From Nostoc sp. T09 (GTDB lineage: Bacteria; Cyanobacteriota; Cyanobacteriia; Cyanobacteriales; Nostocaceae), in the NCBI RefSeq assembly GCF_002154695.1, contig NZ_MTAV01000020.1, positions 1 to 64,000 of the forward strand: DNA of 64,000 bases, given 5' to 3'. Position 1 is the stretch's first letter. The number at the start of each line of letters is the position of its first letter. A program made the translations under genes and the position numbers. The notes beneath the pieces were generated by a model. The model saw only the letters and a program-made list of their open reading frames with translations. It was not told the origin of the DNA and searched no databases. Below, in pieces: positions 55,414 to 64,000 of this stretch.

Positions 55414-56844
55414 TCAGACGGTATCCATTGCCTCGAATTCAAACTTGATTTCTTTCCACAGTTCGCAAGCAACAGCCAATTCAGGAGACCACTTAGCCGC
55501 TTCACGGATAATGTCGTTACCTTCACGAGCCAAGTTGCGACCTTCGTTACGAGCTTGAATACAAGCTTCTAAAGCTACACGGTTAGCTGTAGCACCAGGA
55601 GCATTACCCCAGGGGTGACCGAGTGTACCACCACCGAATTGCAGCACGGAGTCATCACCAAAGATTTCTACTAGTGCAGGCATGTGCCATATATGGATAC
55701 CACCAGAAGCAACCGCCATTACGCCAGGTAGAGAAGCCCAGTCTTGGGTAAAGTAAATACCGCGAGACTTGTCTTGCTCGATGTAGTTTTCACGCAACAG
55801 GTCAACGAAGCCCATTGTAATACCACGCTCGCCTTCCAATTTACCAACTACAGTACCGGTATGGATGTGGTCACCACCAGATAAACGCAGGGCTTTAGCC
55901 AATACACGGAAGTGAATACCATGGTTCTTTTGACGGTCGATTACAGCGTGCATCGCCCGGTGAATGTGCAATAGAATACCGTTATCGCGGCACCAACGAG
56001 CCAATGTAGTGTTAGCGGTGAAACCTGCTGTCAGGTAGTCGTGCATGATGATGGGCTGTTTGAGTTCTTTTGCGTACTCAGCCCGTTGCAACATTTGTTC
56101 ACAGGTGGGGGCGGTGACGTTGAGGTAGTGACCTTTGATTTCACCGGTTTCTGCTTGTGCTTTAGCAATAGCTTCAGATACAAACAAGAAGCGATCGCGC
56201 CATCTTTGGAATGGTGCGGAGTTAATGTTTTCGTCGTCTTTGGTGAAGTCCAAACCACCGCGCAAGCACTCGTATACAGCGCGACCGTAGTTCTTAGCAG
56301 ACAGACCTAATTTGGGCTTAATTGTACAACCCAGTAAAGGACGACCATATTTGTTTAACTTATCACGCTCAACTTGGATACCGTGGGGAGGGCCTTGGAA
56401 GGTCTTGATGTAAGCAACAGGGAACCGGATATCTTCTAAACGTAGCGCCCGCAAAGCTTTAAAACCAAACACGTTACCTACAATCGAGGTCAACACATTG
56501 GTAACAGAGCCTTCTTCAAACAGATCCAGGGGATAAGCAACATAACAAATGTATTGGTTATCTTCGCCAGGAACTGGTTCGATGTCGTAGCAACGACCTT
56601 TGTAGCGATCTAGGTCGGTGAGCAAGTCTGTCCACACAGTTGTCCAAGTACCAGTGGAAGACTCAGCCGCCACAGCCGCACCTGCTTCTTCGGGGGGAAC
56701 TCCAGGCTGTGGTGTAACACGGAATGCCGCTAGAAGATCTGTATCTTTAGGTGTGTAATCGGGTGTGTAGTAAGTTAGTCTGTAATCTTTAACCCCGGCT
56801 TGATACCCAGTTTTTGACTGAGTCTTCGTTTGAGCGTAAGACAT
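55414..56844 (-). CDS. rbcL: RuBisCO large subunit
   Basis: 476 residues, form IB. The carbamylated Lys is in [20 protein letters not shown], the loop 6 residues in [14 protein letters not shown], and the N-terminal substrate site in [14 protein letters not shown]. The C-terminal [12 protein letters not shown] carries the RbcX-binding sequence. Carboxylates ribulose 1,5-bisphosphate in the carboxysome. The first gene of the operon, with a 100-base gap to rbcX that contains a small TGAAGT/ACTTCA hairpin. Confidence 0.99.
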   Translation of the reverse strand: MSYAQTKTQSKTGYQAGVKDYRLTYYTPDYTPKDTDLLAAFRVTPQPGVPPEEAGAAVAAESSTGTWTTVWTDLLTDLDRYKGRCYDIEPVPGEDNQYICYVAYPLDLFEEGSVTNVLTSIVGNVFGFKALRALRLEDIRFPVAYIKTFQGPPHGIQVERDKLNKYGRPLLGCTIKPKLGLSAKNYGRAVYECLRGGLDFTKDDENINSAPFQRWRDRFLFVSEAIAKAQAETGEIKGHYLNVTAPTCEQMLQRAEYAKELKQPIIMHDYLTAGFTANTTLARWCRDNGILLHIHRAMHAVIDRQKNHGIHFRVLAKALRLSGGDHIHTGTVVGKLEGERGITMGFVDLLRENYIEQDKSRGIYFTQDWASLPGVMAVASGGIHIWHMPALVEIFGDDSVLQFGGGTLGHPWGNAPGATANRVALEACIQARNEGRNLAREGNDIIREAAKWSPELAVACELWKEIKFEFEAMDTV

Positions 56845-56992
56845 AAATTCCCTTCCAAGAAGTCACACTTTGTTACTTATCAAATCACGTTGTATGCAAT
56901 TTTCCCCCACTCTCCACTGTTCCTCTGTAGGCAAGGAGAAGATTAGAAAAATTTTTTGTTAGGGGTCGTCTATGGCAAAGAGGTAGCGGTTG

Positions 56993-57291
56993 CTATTCAG
57001 GAACATTTGGTGAAGTATCCAAGACATCATCACTAACTTCCTTGATTTTTCGAGGTACACGACTGTGTACTTCTGATTCTTCCTCTGTTCCCAGCATATA
57101 AATTCTTTTTATCTCTTTCTCACACTCCTCTAAATATTGCCTAGCCCACTTAACCTTGCTGCTTTACAAGGCTGGCTTTTACCCATTTTCCCTAAAGGAT
57201 AACCTAGGTATTTGGGCTTTTTCGCTCGTACATCTGCTGTTTTTCCTTGATTTCCAGGGAAATCTTCAGAGTAATTTGGCTTGAGGTGGGT
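56993..57291 (-). pseudogene. Decayed reading frame upstream of rbcL, unknown origin
   Basis: On the minus strand one frame gives KPNYSEDFPGNQGKTADVRA then KKPKYLGYPLGKMGKSQPCK and, after a one-base frame change near 57165, KVKWARQYLEECEKEIKRIY then MLGTEEESEVHSRVPRKIKE and VSDDVLDTSPNVPE to a stop. Lys/Glu-rich, protein-like composition with no start codon and a frameshift. I do not recognise the family. It occupies part of the rbcL upstream region. At 57053-57068 a perfect GTACAC-GACT-GTGTAC palindrome lies inside it. Confidence 0.4.
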
Positions 57292-57766
57292 TTAGAGGAA
57301 TGGTAAGCGCAAGACAAAAATTGCACACCACGTAATTTGTAGCTTGTCTCACAATATATCAAGAAATCAATAAGTTATACTTTGAAACTTTTTAACTTAT
57401 ATATTTAAATTTGTTATTACATAAAGTTTTAAACATTTTGTTAAGAATACTTTACAAAGTCTCTCATGAATTGTATGTGCCTTTGGTAAGCAAGGGTTTA
57501 AGGGTCTACACACAAGGCGGATACGGGAGACAAGGGAGCAGGAGGACAAATGACCAATCCCCAGTCCAAGAGAAAAATTGCTGAAGGCGTTTAAAAAATT
57601 CCTGGTAGGGGAACACTGAAATTAACCCCCAGCCAATTTCAGCAACAGACATCTTGTAGCGGTGGGGAGAGGAAAAATCAATTTCTTGAAACTTTTCCCT
57701 TGATCCTTTCCCAACTTCTGTAAGAAGCCTAATGGCTTGGGTACTGTCTCCAAAGGGAATGTTACC
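57292..57766. other. Spacer upstream of the beta-propeller gene
   Basis: Contains ordinary AT-rich DNA and a repeat-like AGACAAGGGAGCAGGAGGAC stretch near 57530. Promoters of rbcL (to the left) and of the propeller gene should be between 56845 and this point. No gene recognised. Confidence 0.4.
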
Positions 57767-58891
57767 GTGGTATTGTTTTGCAAGCGTACTAATGTACTGA
57801 TTACTTCTATCCTGGCAGGATTTATGGTGCTGCCGAGTCTGGGAATTGTTACATCAACAAATCCAGCAAGGGCCCAAAAAACCGCTAGTCCTGCTCCGAC
57901 ACAAAAAAAACCTGTTACTAATTCGTCCAAGCCAACTACCTCTTACCCAGCTTCTGCGCCACCCCCGCGAGTAGATCCCTTGCCCGACCAACGGGAAGAG
58001 CAAGAGCATTCAATAGAAACCGATTATCGTGTCAGTAATTTATTAGCGGATGTTACTGGCAATCTTTGGGTAGCTTCTTGGCGAGGCTTGTCGCGAATTG
58101 ACCCCAAAACTGGCAAGATTGTCTCTCGCGTTAGCCTACCTAATGTTGCCATTAGTGCTTTAGCTCAAGACAAAGTAGGGCGCGTGTGGGTAGGAAATTA
58201 TGAGGGTCTAATCCGCGTAGAACCTCGCACTAGCGAAATCACGGCGCAGAATTTATTTTTGCCTTCCAAACGGGTGTTATCGCTATTGATTGACAAACGT
58301 GGTTATTTGTGGACGGGAACTGATAACGGCTTAGCCTTGATTAGTCCTGACCAAGGCTTAATTATGACCACCTTAAAAAACTTGCCTGGTGTTAGCGCTA
58401 ACGCCCTAACTTTAGATGCAGAAGGTCACCTGTGGGTAGGCACTTTAGACGGACTGATCCGGGTAAATACTGCTAATGCTTTAATTATGAAGCGGATTGC
58501 TGATTTACCGGGGACGACTGTGCAAGCTTTAGCTATTAGCCCAGAAGGCTTAATTTGGGCGGGAATGCCGAATAATTTGCTAGTAATTAACCCGAAAACT
58601 GGTGCAGTGCTGCGGTCTGTGACTCGTTTGCGTGGACGTAACGTTACAGCAGTCCGCTTTGCCCAAGATGGTAGTGTTTGGATCGGTACGAACAATGGTT
58701 TGTTACGATTAAATCCAAATACAGGATCTGTATTGGATGAAGTTGCAGGCCTTCCTTCCAGTCGGGTGCTTGCCCTTGCCCCTGATATCGCCAATAAATT
58801 ATGGATCGGTACCAGTGAAGGTCTAGCTTGGTTAATGCCCAAAGTGGGTAGTGCAAAAACCCATCTTGCTTTTAGTCGCGCTGTGAAATGA
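57767..58891 (+). CDS. Exported beta-propeller protein (two-component regulator propeller repeats)
   Basis: GTG 57767 is chosen because AGGGAA precedes it; TTG 57737 would add ten residues. The signal peptide is NVLITSILAGFMVLPSLGIV with cleavage near ARA-Q. After a Thr/Pro-rich linker come about six repeats with the pattern D-G-LWVGT--GL-R--P-TG (GNLWVASWRGLSRIDPKTGK, GRVWVGNYEGLIRVEPRTSE, GYLWTGTDNGLALISPDQGL, GHLWVGTLDGLIRV and more), closing as a propeller. Such Reg_prop domains are sensors in hybrid kinases; here there is no kinase, so a periplasmic binding role is inferred. Confidence 0.85.
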   Translation: MVLFCKRTNVLITSILAGFMVLPSLGIVTSTNPARAQKTASPAPTQKKPVTNSSKPTTSYPASAPPPRVDPLPDQREEQEHSIETDYRVSNLLADVTGNLWVASWRGLSRIDPKTGKIVSRVSLPNVAISALAQDKVGRVWVGNYEGLIRVEPRTSEITAQNLFLPSKRVLSLLIDKRGYLWTGTDNGLALISPDQGLIMTTLKNLPGVSANALTLDAEGHLWVGTLDGLIRVNTANALIMKRIADLPGTTVQALAISPEGLIWAGMPNNLLVINPKTGAVLRSVTRLRGRNVTAVRFAQDGSVWIGTNNGLLRLNPNTGSVLDEVAGLPSSRVLALAPDIANKLWIGTSEGLAWLMPKVGSAKTHLAFSRAVK

Positions 58892-58894
58892 GTA

Positions 58895-58938
58895 GTCATT
58901 TGTCATTTGTTATTTGTCCTTGGCAAATGACAAATGAC
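58895..58938. repeat. Heptamer repeats forming a perfect 15-bp hairpin
   Basis: GTCATTTGTCATTTG and CAAATGACAAATGAC flank a 14-base loop, four bases after the propeller stop. It is the ATGACAA-type heptamer in inverted orientation and is likely to end the transcript. Confidence 0.8.
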
Positions 58939-58980
58939 GAATAATAAATTACAAAAACTCCAAAATCTTAATAATTGGCA

Positions 58981-59751
58981 ATGGTAGTTACCACCCAGCA
59001 ATTAATTCAATGGAAACAACAAGGACGTTCAATTGTAGCGTTGACCGCCTGGGATTATGCGATCGCCCAACTCCTCGATGCAGCTGGGGTAGACTTAATC
59101 CTGGTAGGTGACTCTATGGCTGTGGTTCTGGGTTATGAGACAACATTGCCAATTACTTTAGAGGAGATGCTATACCATGCTAAAGCCGTGCGCCGTGGCG
59201 TGAAACGCGCTTTAGTTGTGGTAGATTTGCCATTTTTGACTTATCAAGAGAGCATTCAACAAGCAATGCACTCGGCTGGACTGGTGCTGAAAGAAACTGG
59301 CGCTCAAGCTGTCAAGTTGGAAGGTGGCTACCCAGCAATGGTAGAAACGATTGCTCGTTTGGTGCAAGCAGGAATTCCAGTTATGGGACACGTGGGTTTG
59401 ACACCACAATCAGTTCATCAACTCGGTTTGCGACAACAGGGCAAAACTCATGAAACCGCAGAGAGAATTTTAAACGAAGCGATCGCTCTTGAACAAGCAG
59501 GCGTATTTGCAATCGTCTTAGAGCATATACCTGCTGATTTAGCACTGCGTATTACAGAAAAACTCCGTATTCCTACCATTGGCATTGGTGCCGGAATCCA
59601 TTGTAATGGACAAGTGTTAGTCACATCTGATGTTCTTGGACTTTCAGAAAGACAGCCACCTTTCGCTAAAATTTATACTAATCTACGGGAGAATATTACT
59701 AAAGCTGTACAGGATTATGCACTAGAAGTGCGAGAGCGAAAATTTCCTTAG
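58981..59751 (+). CDS. panB: 3-methyl-2-oxobutanoate hydroxymethyltransferase
   Basis: First step of pantothenate synthesis, adding a methylene-THF-derived hydroxymethyl group to alpha-ketoisovalerate. ATG 58981 is preferred over the TTG two codons earlier. Key parts: [20 protein letters not shown], the metal site [43 protein letters not shown] and the catalytic Glu in [10 protein letters not shown], with [20 protein letters not shown]. 256 residues, normal. Confidence 0.98.
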   Translation: MVVTTQQLIQWKQQGRSIVALTAWDYAIAQLLDAAGVDLILVGDSMAVVLGYETTLPITLEEMLYHAKAVRRGVKRALVVVDLPFLTYQESIQQAMHSAGLVLKETGAQAVKLEGGYPAMVETIARLVQAGIPVMGHVGLTPQSVHQLGLRQQGKTHETAERILNEAIALEQAGVFAIVLEHIPADLALRITEKLRIPTIGIGAGIHCNGQVLVTSDVLGLSERQPPFAKIYTNLRENITKAVQDYALEVRERKFP

Positions 59752-60462
59752 TAAATATAAAAAATGACAAGGAAGCAGGGGAAGAATATTTACTCCTGAC
59801 TATTGGCAAAAAAATAGTAATTGAAGATGAAGATACTGCAATTATCACTATCAGAAAACTAATTACCCGAAATCAGGAAGTGATAGATTTGCAAATATAA
59901 CATCAGCAATTACTAAAGTTATAGCTTGAATCGAGAGGAAAACAGGCAATATTTAGTTTGAGCAATTTGCTGCAAACTTGGGTTTATAAGAAGGTAGACA
60001 ATAATAGTCTTTTAGAGACAATATTTAGAAGCTGTACCCAGTGCAGTGTAAGTAGACTCCTATACTTTATAAGAAGCTGTTCTGAGTCTACAATATGCAG
60101 CAAAAGCCTAGACAATAATAAACGTCTTTTTAGTTTTGACTTCGGTACATAGGTACTAGATTATTAGCGTTAAGCTTAACTGTAGAACAAATAACACAGT
60201 CCTTGGATTTGGATGTTATACAATTTCAGCAAGTAGGAAAGCCATTTTTGCCAAATCCATAAATCCAGAAAAGAAGTCTAAACTAAAATATTTTTAGAAC
60301 AAGCGCATTAAGCGGATCAACGCTTGATACAAAGGCTGAGATAAATAGTTATACATCTAGTTGAGTGAGTCTCAACTGCAAGCATCATCCTTTCCCTAGC
60401 CAATGCAGAGTGATTTTTTGTTTAGTCTCAATTTCAGTAGAAATCGCAAGGTTCACAACCTT
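59752..60462. other. 711-base spacer with no recognised gene
   Basis: Just after panB a frame reads NDKEAGEEYLLLTIGKKIVI then EDEDTAIITIRKLITRNQEV to a stop at 59900; it has no own start and could be the tail of a lost gene. Other open frames here (for example at 59958) lack start context. Near 59995 and 60108 the sequence TAGACAATAATA is repeated. No RNA gene recognised. Confidence 0.35.
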
Positions 60463-60762
60463 TTAATTTTGTAAATCTGCGTATCTTTTATCAAGACGAA
60501 AATCAGGCGCAGGCTCTAACAAAAGCCAATGTTTACGCTTAGTCTTATTCTTGAGGATATTCACATAGTTATCAGCGTAGCGGAAAGCTGATGCACGGTC
60601 ATAAGCAGCAATAGCCACAGCTTGCGAGAAAACCTTTGTAGGGATTTCAAAGCCTGCAAATTTCTGCATTAAAATAAACAAATCCTCTTCTGTTACAGGT
60701 AAACTAGTTTCTTCTACCTGTTCTGGTTCATTAAAGATATCTTCATTTAGCACTTTGGACAT
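60463..60762 (-). CDS. Unknown small protein, second of an overlapping pair
   Basis: 99 residues: an acidic start (NEDIFNEPEQVEETSLPVTE), a helical middle EDLFILMQKFAGFEIPTKVF and YDRASAFRYADNYVNILKNK, and a basic end. GAGG lies six bases before the ATG. It overlaps the upstream gene by 20 bases. No family recognised; the pair layout resembles small toxin-antitoxin or regulatory modules but there is no direct evidence. Confidence 0.6.
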   Translation of the reverse strand: MSKVLNEDIFNEPEQVEETSLPVTEEDLFILMQKFAGFEIPTKVFSQAVAIAAYDRASAFRYADNYVNILKNKTKRKHWLLLEPAPDFRLDKRYADLQN

Positions 60763-60988
60763 TTAGCACCTCACCAAAAGCATAAGAAGCGAAACCTGCG
60801 ATGAAATTGAGCTGTTGCTCGCGAGTCTGTAAATTTACTGGGAGTTCATTACTAGAACATCCAATCTCCCGCAAAATTTCCAAACAGTAAGCACTCAGTT
60901 CAGTATATGAAGCTCGTTCCCAGTTCAGAGCCACCTCTTTCGCCTTTTCTAGATTGACTCTAATAACCGTCATTACAGGGCTTGTCAT
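60743..60988 (-). CDS. Unknown small protein, first of an overlapping pair
   Basis: 81 residues: VMTVIRVNLEKAKEVALNWE, RASYTELSAYCLEILREIGC and a region with LQTREQQLNFIAGFASYAFG. AGGAGG is located eight bases before the ATG at 60988, which supports this start. A palindrome (61016-61043) sits just upstream. Unknown function. Confidence 0.6.
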   Translation of the reverse strand: MTSPVMTVIRVNLEKAKEVALNWERASYTELSAYCLEILREIGCSSNELPVNLQTREQQLNFIAGFASYAFGEVLNVQSAK

Positions 60989-61015
60989 AAATCTACCCTC
61001 CTAAACTGGATATTC

Positions 61016-61043
61016 GTCATTTTGATCTGAACAACAAAATGAC
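61016..61043. promoter_or_regulatory. Palindrome upstream of the overlapping pair
   Basis: GTCATTTTG and CAAAATGAC, 9-bp perfect arms with a 10-base spacer, 28 bases before the ATG of the first gene. Operator or leader hairpin. Confidence 0.4.
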
Positions 61044-61562
61044 GTAACCGTGTTATTGCGGAATTTCTCTCGGTGGGGGGGGAGAATATCAGGGTATTTA
61101 CGGTCAAACTTTCAAGGTTAAAGCTTGCTTTATTTATTTAATTAATACAACCTAAGTACTTATAGATTTGCTTGGTTATTTATATCGTTAAAAGGGTTTC
61201 AGCCTAAATTTGTTAATATTTTTTTATTTTTTTAGTATACTTACTTGCATACACTTAAGCAATAATACGCAAGTAGCTAGATAATGGATGCAGAGCTAAC
61301 AATGGATGAAAACCGCTAATTTTTCGGTTACGAAATACTTCACATCTGTAGAGTGAGCGCTTGCTCATGAATCCGAAAAAGAATTATGGTACATATCTCG
61401 CAACATTGTCGATACTACATTGGTTATAGTTTTTGATGATGTACGAAGAATTACGGGCGATCGCCTGCGATGATATCAACGTCCCCAGTCTTTCCCCGAA
61501 ATGGCATAGTTGAATTTTCGGATAGCAATGCTGTCTAACGGTGGTGCAATCAAGAAGGAAAT
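61044..61562. other. Spacer between the overlapping pair and the Uma2 remnant
   Basis: AT-rich with a GGGGGGGG run near 61075. A frame at 61438-61517 reads MYEELRAIACDDINVPSLSP then KWHS, protein-like but not recognised, and may belong to the same decayed locus as the remnant that follows. Confidence 0.35.
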
Positions 61563-61667
61563 TTGCTGTTGTGGAGTAACGAACAAGCTGAACAAGAACG
61601 CCAACGCGCTGATACATTAGCAGCTAAGTTAGGCGAGCTAGGTGTTGATCCTGATGCGATCGCATAA
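61563..61667 (+). pseudogene. C-terminal remnant of a Uma2 family gene
   Basis: The frame reads LLWSNEQAEQERQRADTLAA then KLGELGVDPDAIA and a stop, the usual coiled tail of Uma2 proteins (compare AEQLRALGIDPDKLG in the intact gene at 62727). The catalytic domain is gone. Confidence 0.75.
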
Positions 61668-61774
61668 AGGTATAAAGAAAATAATGAATATAACTACCCG
61701 AACAGTAGAAAAGAAAACCAAAACACAGTTCGGTTAAAACGAGATGCATCTGAAGACAGGAACACTGAAATTTC

Positions 61775-62629
61775 ATGAAACAGCAACAAAATCAATTCAG
61801 TCATCTCACAGCGATAGAAAGAACTAACTTGTCATTCCCTGCACAGTTTTTACTAACTCAAAATCTGCTGCAAGGAAAAATACTAGATTTTGGTTGTGGC
61901 TTTGGCAATGATGTTAAAATCCTGCGTCAAAAAGGCTGTGATATTACAGGATACGATCCTTTTTATTTTCCTCAATATCCTCAAGAAAGATTTGATACAA
62001 TAATTTGCTTTTATGTTTTAAATGTTTTATTTCCTGAAGAGCAAGCTAATGTGCTCATGCAAGTATCACACTTATTGAAACCAGGGGGTAAAGCTTATTA
62101 TGCAGTGAGAAGGGATATTAAAAAAGAAGGTTTTAGAGAGCATTATGTTTATAAGAAGCCTACATATCAATGTCTTGTAAAACTTCCCTTCCATTCAATT
62201 TATTTGGATGATATTCGAGAATTTTATGAGTATATTCATTATAATTACCAGCATAATTCATCCAATAATTGTATATTTTGCAACCCCCATAAAAATCTAA
62301 TTTTATTAACAGAATCGGCAACTGCCTATGCTATTTTAGATGGTTACCCTATTAGTAAAGGGCATGTTTTGATTATTCCTAAACGCCATGTCAGCAGTTA
62401 TTTTGATATACCATTTAAAGAACAGTCTGCTTGCTGGTTTATGGTGAACAAAGTTCAAGAAATTCTCAAAACAGAATTTGCACCTGATGGTTTTAATGTA
62501 GGAATAAACATCAATCGAGCAGCAGGACAAAATATGATGCACGCCAGTATTCATATCATCCCTCGTTACACAGGTGATACTGTTGGTTCTAAAGGTGGAA
62601 TTAGAAATGTGATTCCTAAAAAGAAGTAG
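61775..62629 (+). CDS. Methyltransferase-HIT domain fusion with altered HIT motif
   Basis: 284 residues. N-terminal half: class I SAM methyltransferase with motif I ILDFGCGFGNDVKIL (36-50), acidic D61 in ITGYDPF, and LLKPGGKAYYAVRRD. C-terminal half (about 163-284): HIT domain with the zinc-type CIFC pair (166 and 169), GHVLIIPKRHVSSYFD and AAGQNMMHASIHIIPRYTGD. The histidine triad HxHxH reads H256-A-S258-I-H260, so the middle His, the nucleophile in HIT hydrolases, is Ser. The methyltransferase-HIT layout is known in bacteria; the Ser makes nucleotidyl transfer by the usual route unlikely. Substrate unknown. Confidence 0.85.
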   Translation: MKQQQNQFSHLTAIERTNLSFPAQFLLTQNLLQGKILDFGCGFGNDVKILRQKGCDITGYDPFYFPQYPQERFDTIICFYVLNVLFPEEQANVLMQVSHLLKPGGKAYYAVRRDIKKEGFREHYVYKKPTYQCLVKLPFHSIYLDDIREFYEYIHYNYQHNSSNNCIFCNPHKNLILLTESATAYAILDGYPISKGHVLIIPKRHVSSYFDIPFKEQSACWFMVNKVQEILKTEFAPDGFNVGININRAAGQNMMHASIHIIPRYTGDTVGSKGGIRNVIPKKK

Positions 62630-62726
62630 TTTTCTGAAGTACATCTTGCACCAATGGCGACAACCGCGATTCCAGCAAATGTGTAAATCTGAAAACTCTA
62701 CAGAATGTATTTATTTCTGGAAATAT

Positions 62727-63446
62727 TTAACCGAGTTTATCAGGATCTATTCCCAACGCTCTTAATTGTTCTGCTAGTTTTTGAGCGCGTTGTTCTGCTT
62801 GTTGAGCACGTTGTTCTGCTTGTTGAGCACGTTGAGCTTCTTGTTGAATTTGTTCTTTTGGCGTAGGATAACGCTTACCTTCCTCGTCATACCAATACAG
62901 CCATTCCCGCGTTACACCAGAATAGTTTCCTCGTTCGCAGCCAATTCCTAAGCCAATTTCTGGTAGCCAAACTGGGTTTCCTGCTTGCAATTCATACCTA
63001 CCATTAACTAATTTATGCACTTCCAGGCGAGGTTTGCGACGACGACGAGAAGAATAAATTACGTAGTACAGTACGCCTAATTCTGCATATTGATCTAATT
63101 TAGTCGTGTATTCTTTGCGATAATTTTGGGAAACTACCTCTAGCACTAAAATAGGTACAACATTTTCATCCCACAACACATAACTGGGACGTAACTCTTC
63201 ATCATAAAAACGCTCTACACCCAAACTCAAAAAACCATCAGGCACAATTGGCGGTTCATCTGGGTGATAATAAATACCCATATCTACCCCAAAAAACCAG
63301 TCCATGCGTTCTGCCCAAAGTATCAGTAGTATTGCCTTGAGCAAGCCTGGTATTAATTCTTGCAGTTCATTATCCACAGGTGCGTCGTCAGAGTCTGGTA
63401 GTTCTTCGGCAGAGGGCAAATACCTCGGCAGGTTGTACTCTAACAT
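62727..63446 (-). CDS. Uma2 family protein with repeat coiled tail
   Basis: ATG 63446 is chosen (MLEYNLPRYLPSAEELPDSD). 239 residues: FFGVDMGIYYHPDEPPIVPD with the Asp, VVPILVLEVVSQNYRKEYTT with the Glu, then KLDQYAELGVLYYVIY, the PD-(D/E)XK core of Uma2 (DUF820). The tail consists of near-identical heptads (AQQAEQRAQQAEQRAQ) encoded by a 21-base tandem repeat, a coiled coil ending in LRALGIDPDKLG. Function of the family is unsettled. Confidence 0.9.
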   Translation of the reverse strand: MLEYNLPRYLPSAEELPDSDDAPVDNELQELIPGLLKAILLILWAERMDWFFGVDMGIYYHPDEPPIVPDGFLSLGVERFYDEELRPSYVLWDENVVPILVLEVVSQNYRKEYTTKLDQYAELGVLYYVIYSSRRRRKPRLEVHKLVNGRYELQAGNPVWLPEIGLGIGCERGNYSGVTREWLYWYDEEGKRYPTPKEQIQQEAQRAQQAEQRAQQAEQRAQKLAEQLRALGIDPDKLG

Positions 63447-63551
63447 GGTTGATTTTCCCAAAACTCACCAGAATTATAGCGATTTATCGGGTTACTGACA
63501 GCAACCAATCACTAGGCGATAATTACTTTATCTGCTGATAGATATACGTAT

Positions 63552-64000
63552 CTGATATGTTGCCTCAACTCTGCTTGTGAGAATCCCTCCAATCCTGATG
63601 GAACCCAGTTTTGCTCTCACTGTGGAGTTTCCCTAATCGTATTGCGACACTATCGTCCCATCCGGGTATTAGGTAGTGGAGGATTTGGCAAAACCTACTT
63701 GGCTGAAGACGTTGAAAAGTTTAATGAACTATGTGTCATTAAGCAATTTGCACCTCAGATACAGGGAACTGGCGCACTACAAAAAGCAACGGAATTATTT
63801 GAGCAAGAAGCAAGGCGACTGCAACATCTAGGAGAACATCCACAAATCCCCACGCTATTTGCATACTTTGAGCAAGATCATCGTTTGTATTTAGTGCAGC
63901 AGTTTATCGATAGGGAGAATTTATTAGATGAATTACAACACCAGTTGCGATCGCCTTCAGAAATGCCTGCTACAGTAGCTTATCCTCAGCAAACATCACC
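63552..64000 (+). CDS. Serine/threonine protein kinase with N-terminal zinc ribbon, partial
   Basis: The frame continues beyond the window edge. It begins ICCLNSACENPSNPDGTQFC SHCG, a four-cysteine zinc ribbon used by many cyanobacterial kinases, then YRPIRVLGSGGFGKTYLAED (Gly-rich loop), VIKQFAP with the catalytic Lys and EQEARRLQHLGEHPQIPTLF, as in Hanks-type kinases. No ATG, GTG or TTG precedes the ribbon at the usual place; CTG 63552 stands where ATG is expected. The C-lobe lies outside. Confidence 0.85.
   Translation, partial: MICCLNSACENPSNPDGTQFCSHCGVSLIVLRHYRPIRVLGSGGFGKTYLAEDVEKFNELCVIKQFAPQIQGTGALQKATELFEQEARRLQHLGEHPQIPTLFAYFEQDHRLYLVQQFIDRENLLDELQHQLRSPSEMPATVAYPQQTS

Noticed and set aside
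57053-57068. SOS (LexA) box upstream of rbcL
   Set aside because: The palindrome has the GTAC ends, but the spacing of eight bases between the GTAC units is wrong for the cyanobacterial LexA pattern.
57622-57930. 102-codon minus-strand frame over the start of the propeller gene
   Set aside because: Antisense to the signal peptide and linker of a well supported exported protein; no motif.
59958-60152. 64-codon frame after panB
   Set aside because: Cys/Ser-rich product without start context, in a region of small direct repeats.

Overview
The window is chromosomal DNA from a filamentous, most likely heterocyst- and hormogonium-forming cyanobacterium of the Nostocales. The evidence is the rbcL-rbcX-rbcS operon with a RuBisCO activase carrying an RbcS-like C-terminal domain, crtP-crtB, an HO1-type heme oxygenase, many HIP1 octamers (GCGATCGC), short tandem heptamer-type repeats between genes, a set of hormogonium polysaccharide (hps) genes, and a close relative of the Nostoc punctiforme bacterial dynamin-like protein of the same length (693 aa). 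Species cannot be fixed from the sequence alone.

Layout. 1-4.4 kb: a membrane protein, an APH/P-loop kinase fusion, rplY and purA, all on the minus strand. 4.4-8.4 kb: a decayed PAS-REC regulator, an adenosine-deaminase-like enzyme, a methyltransferase and a rhodanese without its cysteine. 8.5-14.5 kb is the most plastic part: mutL with repeat-derived insertions, a protein with the leader motif of eCIS-associated DUF4157 proteins, a DUF433/DUF5615 toxin-antitoxin operon, a broken second copy of that operon interrupted by a compact three-gene RHH/DUF6888/DUF6887 cassette, and several copies of the nagZ 3' end. 14.6-26.2 kb: RlpA, crtP-crtB, tRNA-Ser, an amino-acid-type ABC binding lipoprotein, an outer-membrane barrel, a penicillin-interactive-type serine hydrolase next to an NlpC/P60 peptidase, a GT2 and an MFS transporter. 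26.3-33.6 kb: tRNA-Arg, moaC, small cyanobacterial proteins, a GAF sensor with its response regulator, ABA4-like protein, a dead EamA transporter, a CobW-type GTPase and ho1.

34-42.4 kb: glmM followed by hpsL, an acyltransferase and three glycosyltransferases (hpsN, hpsO, hpsP candidates), a probable exopolysaccharide locus in which glmM could feed UDP-GlcNAc supply. 42.8-49.1 kb: 1-Cys peroxiredoxin, a Uma2 protein and a three-gene dynamin operon (small coiled-coil membrane protein, BDLP1 orthologue, dynamin-DnaJ fusion). 49.4-51.6 kb: an orphan OppC-type permease and a ROK kinase. 51.7-56.8 kb: the RuBisCO region on the minus strand, rbcL-rbcX-rbcS, then an SGNH hydrolase and a VapBC pair lying before rca. 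57-64 kb: a periplasmic beta-propeller, panB, an overlapping pair of unknown small genes, a methyltransferase-HIT fusion whose HIT nucleophile is Ser, a Uma2 protein and the start of a zinc-ribbon Ser/Thr kinase running off the edge.

The best candidates for something new are the RHH/DUF6888/DUF6887 cassette with its palindromic operator inside nagZ-flanked duplications (11.6-13.4 kb), the DUF4157-leader protein (10.3 kb) and the dynamin operon with a J-domain partner (44.2-49.1 kb). All assignments rest on reading the sequence and on recalled family features; no database search was run.
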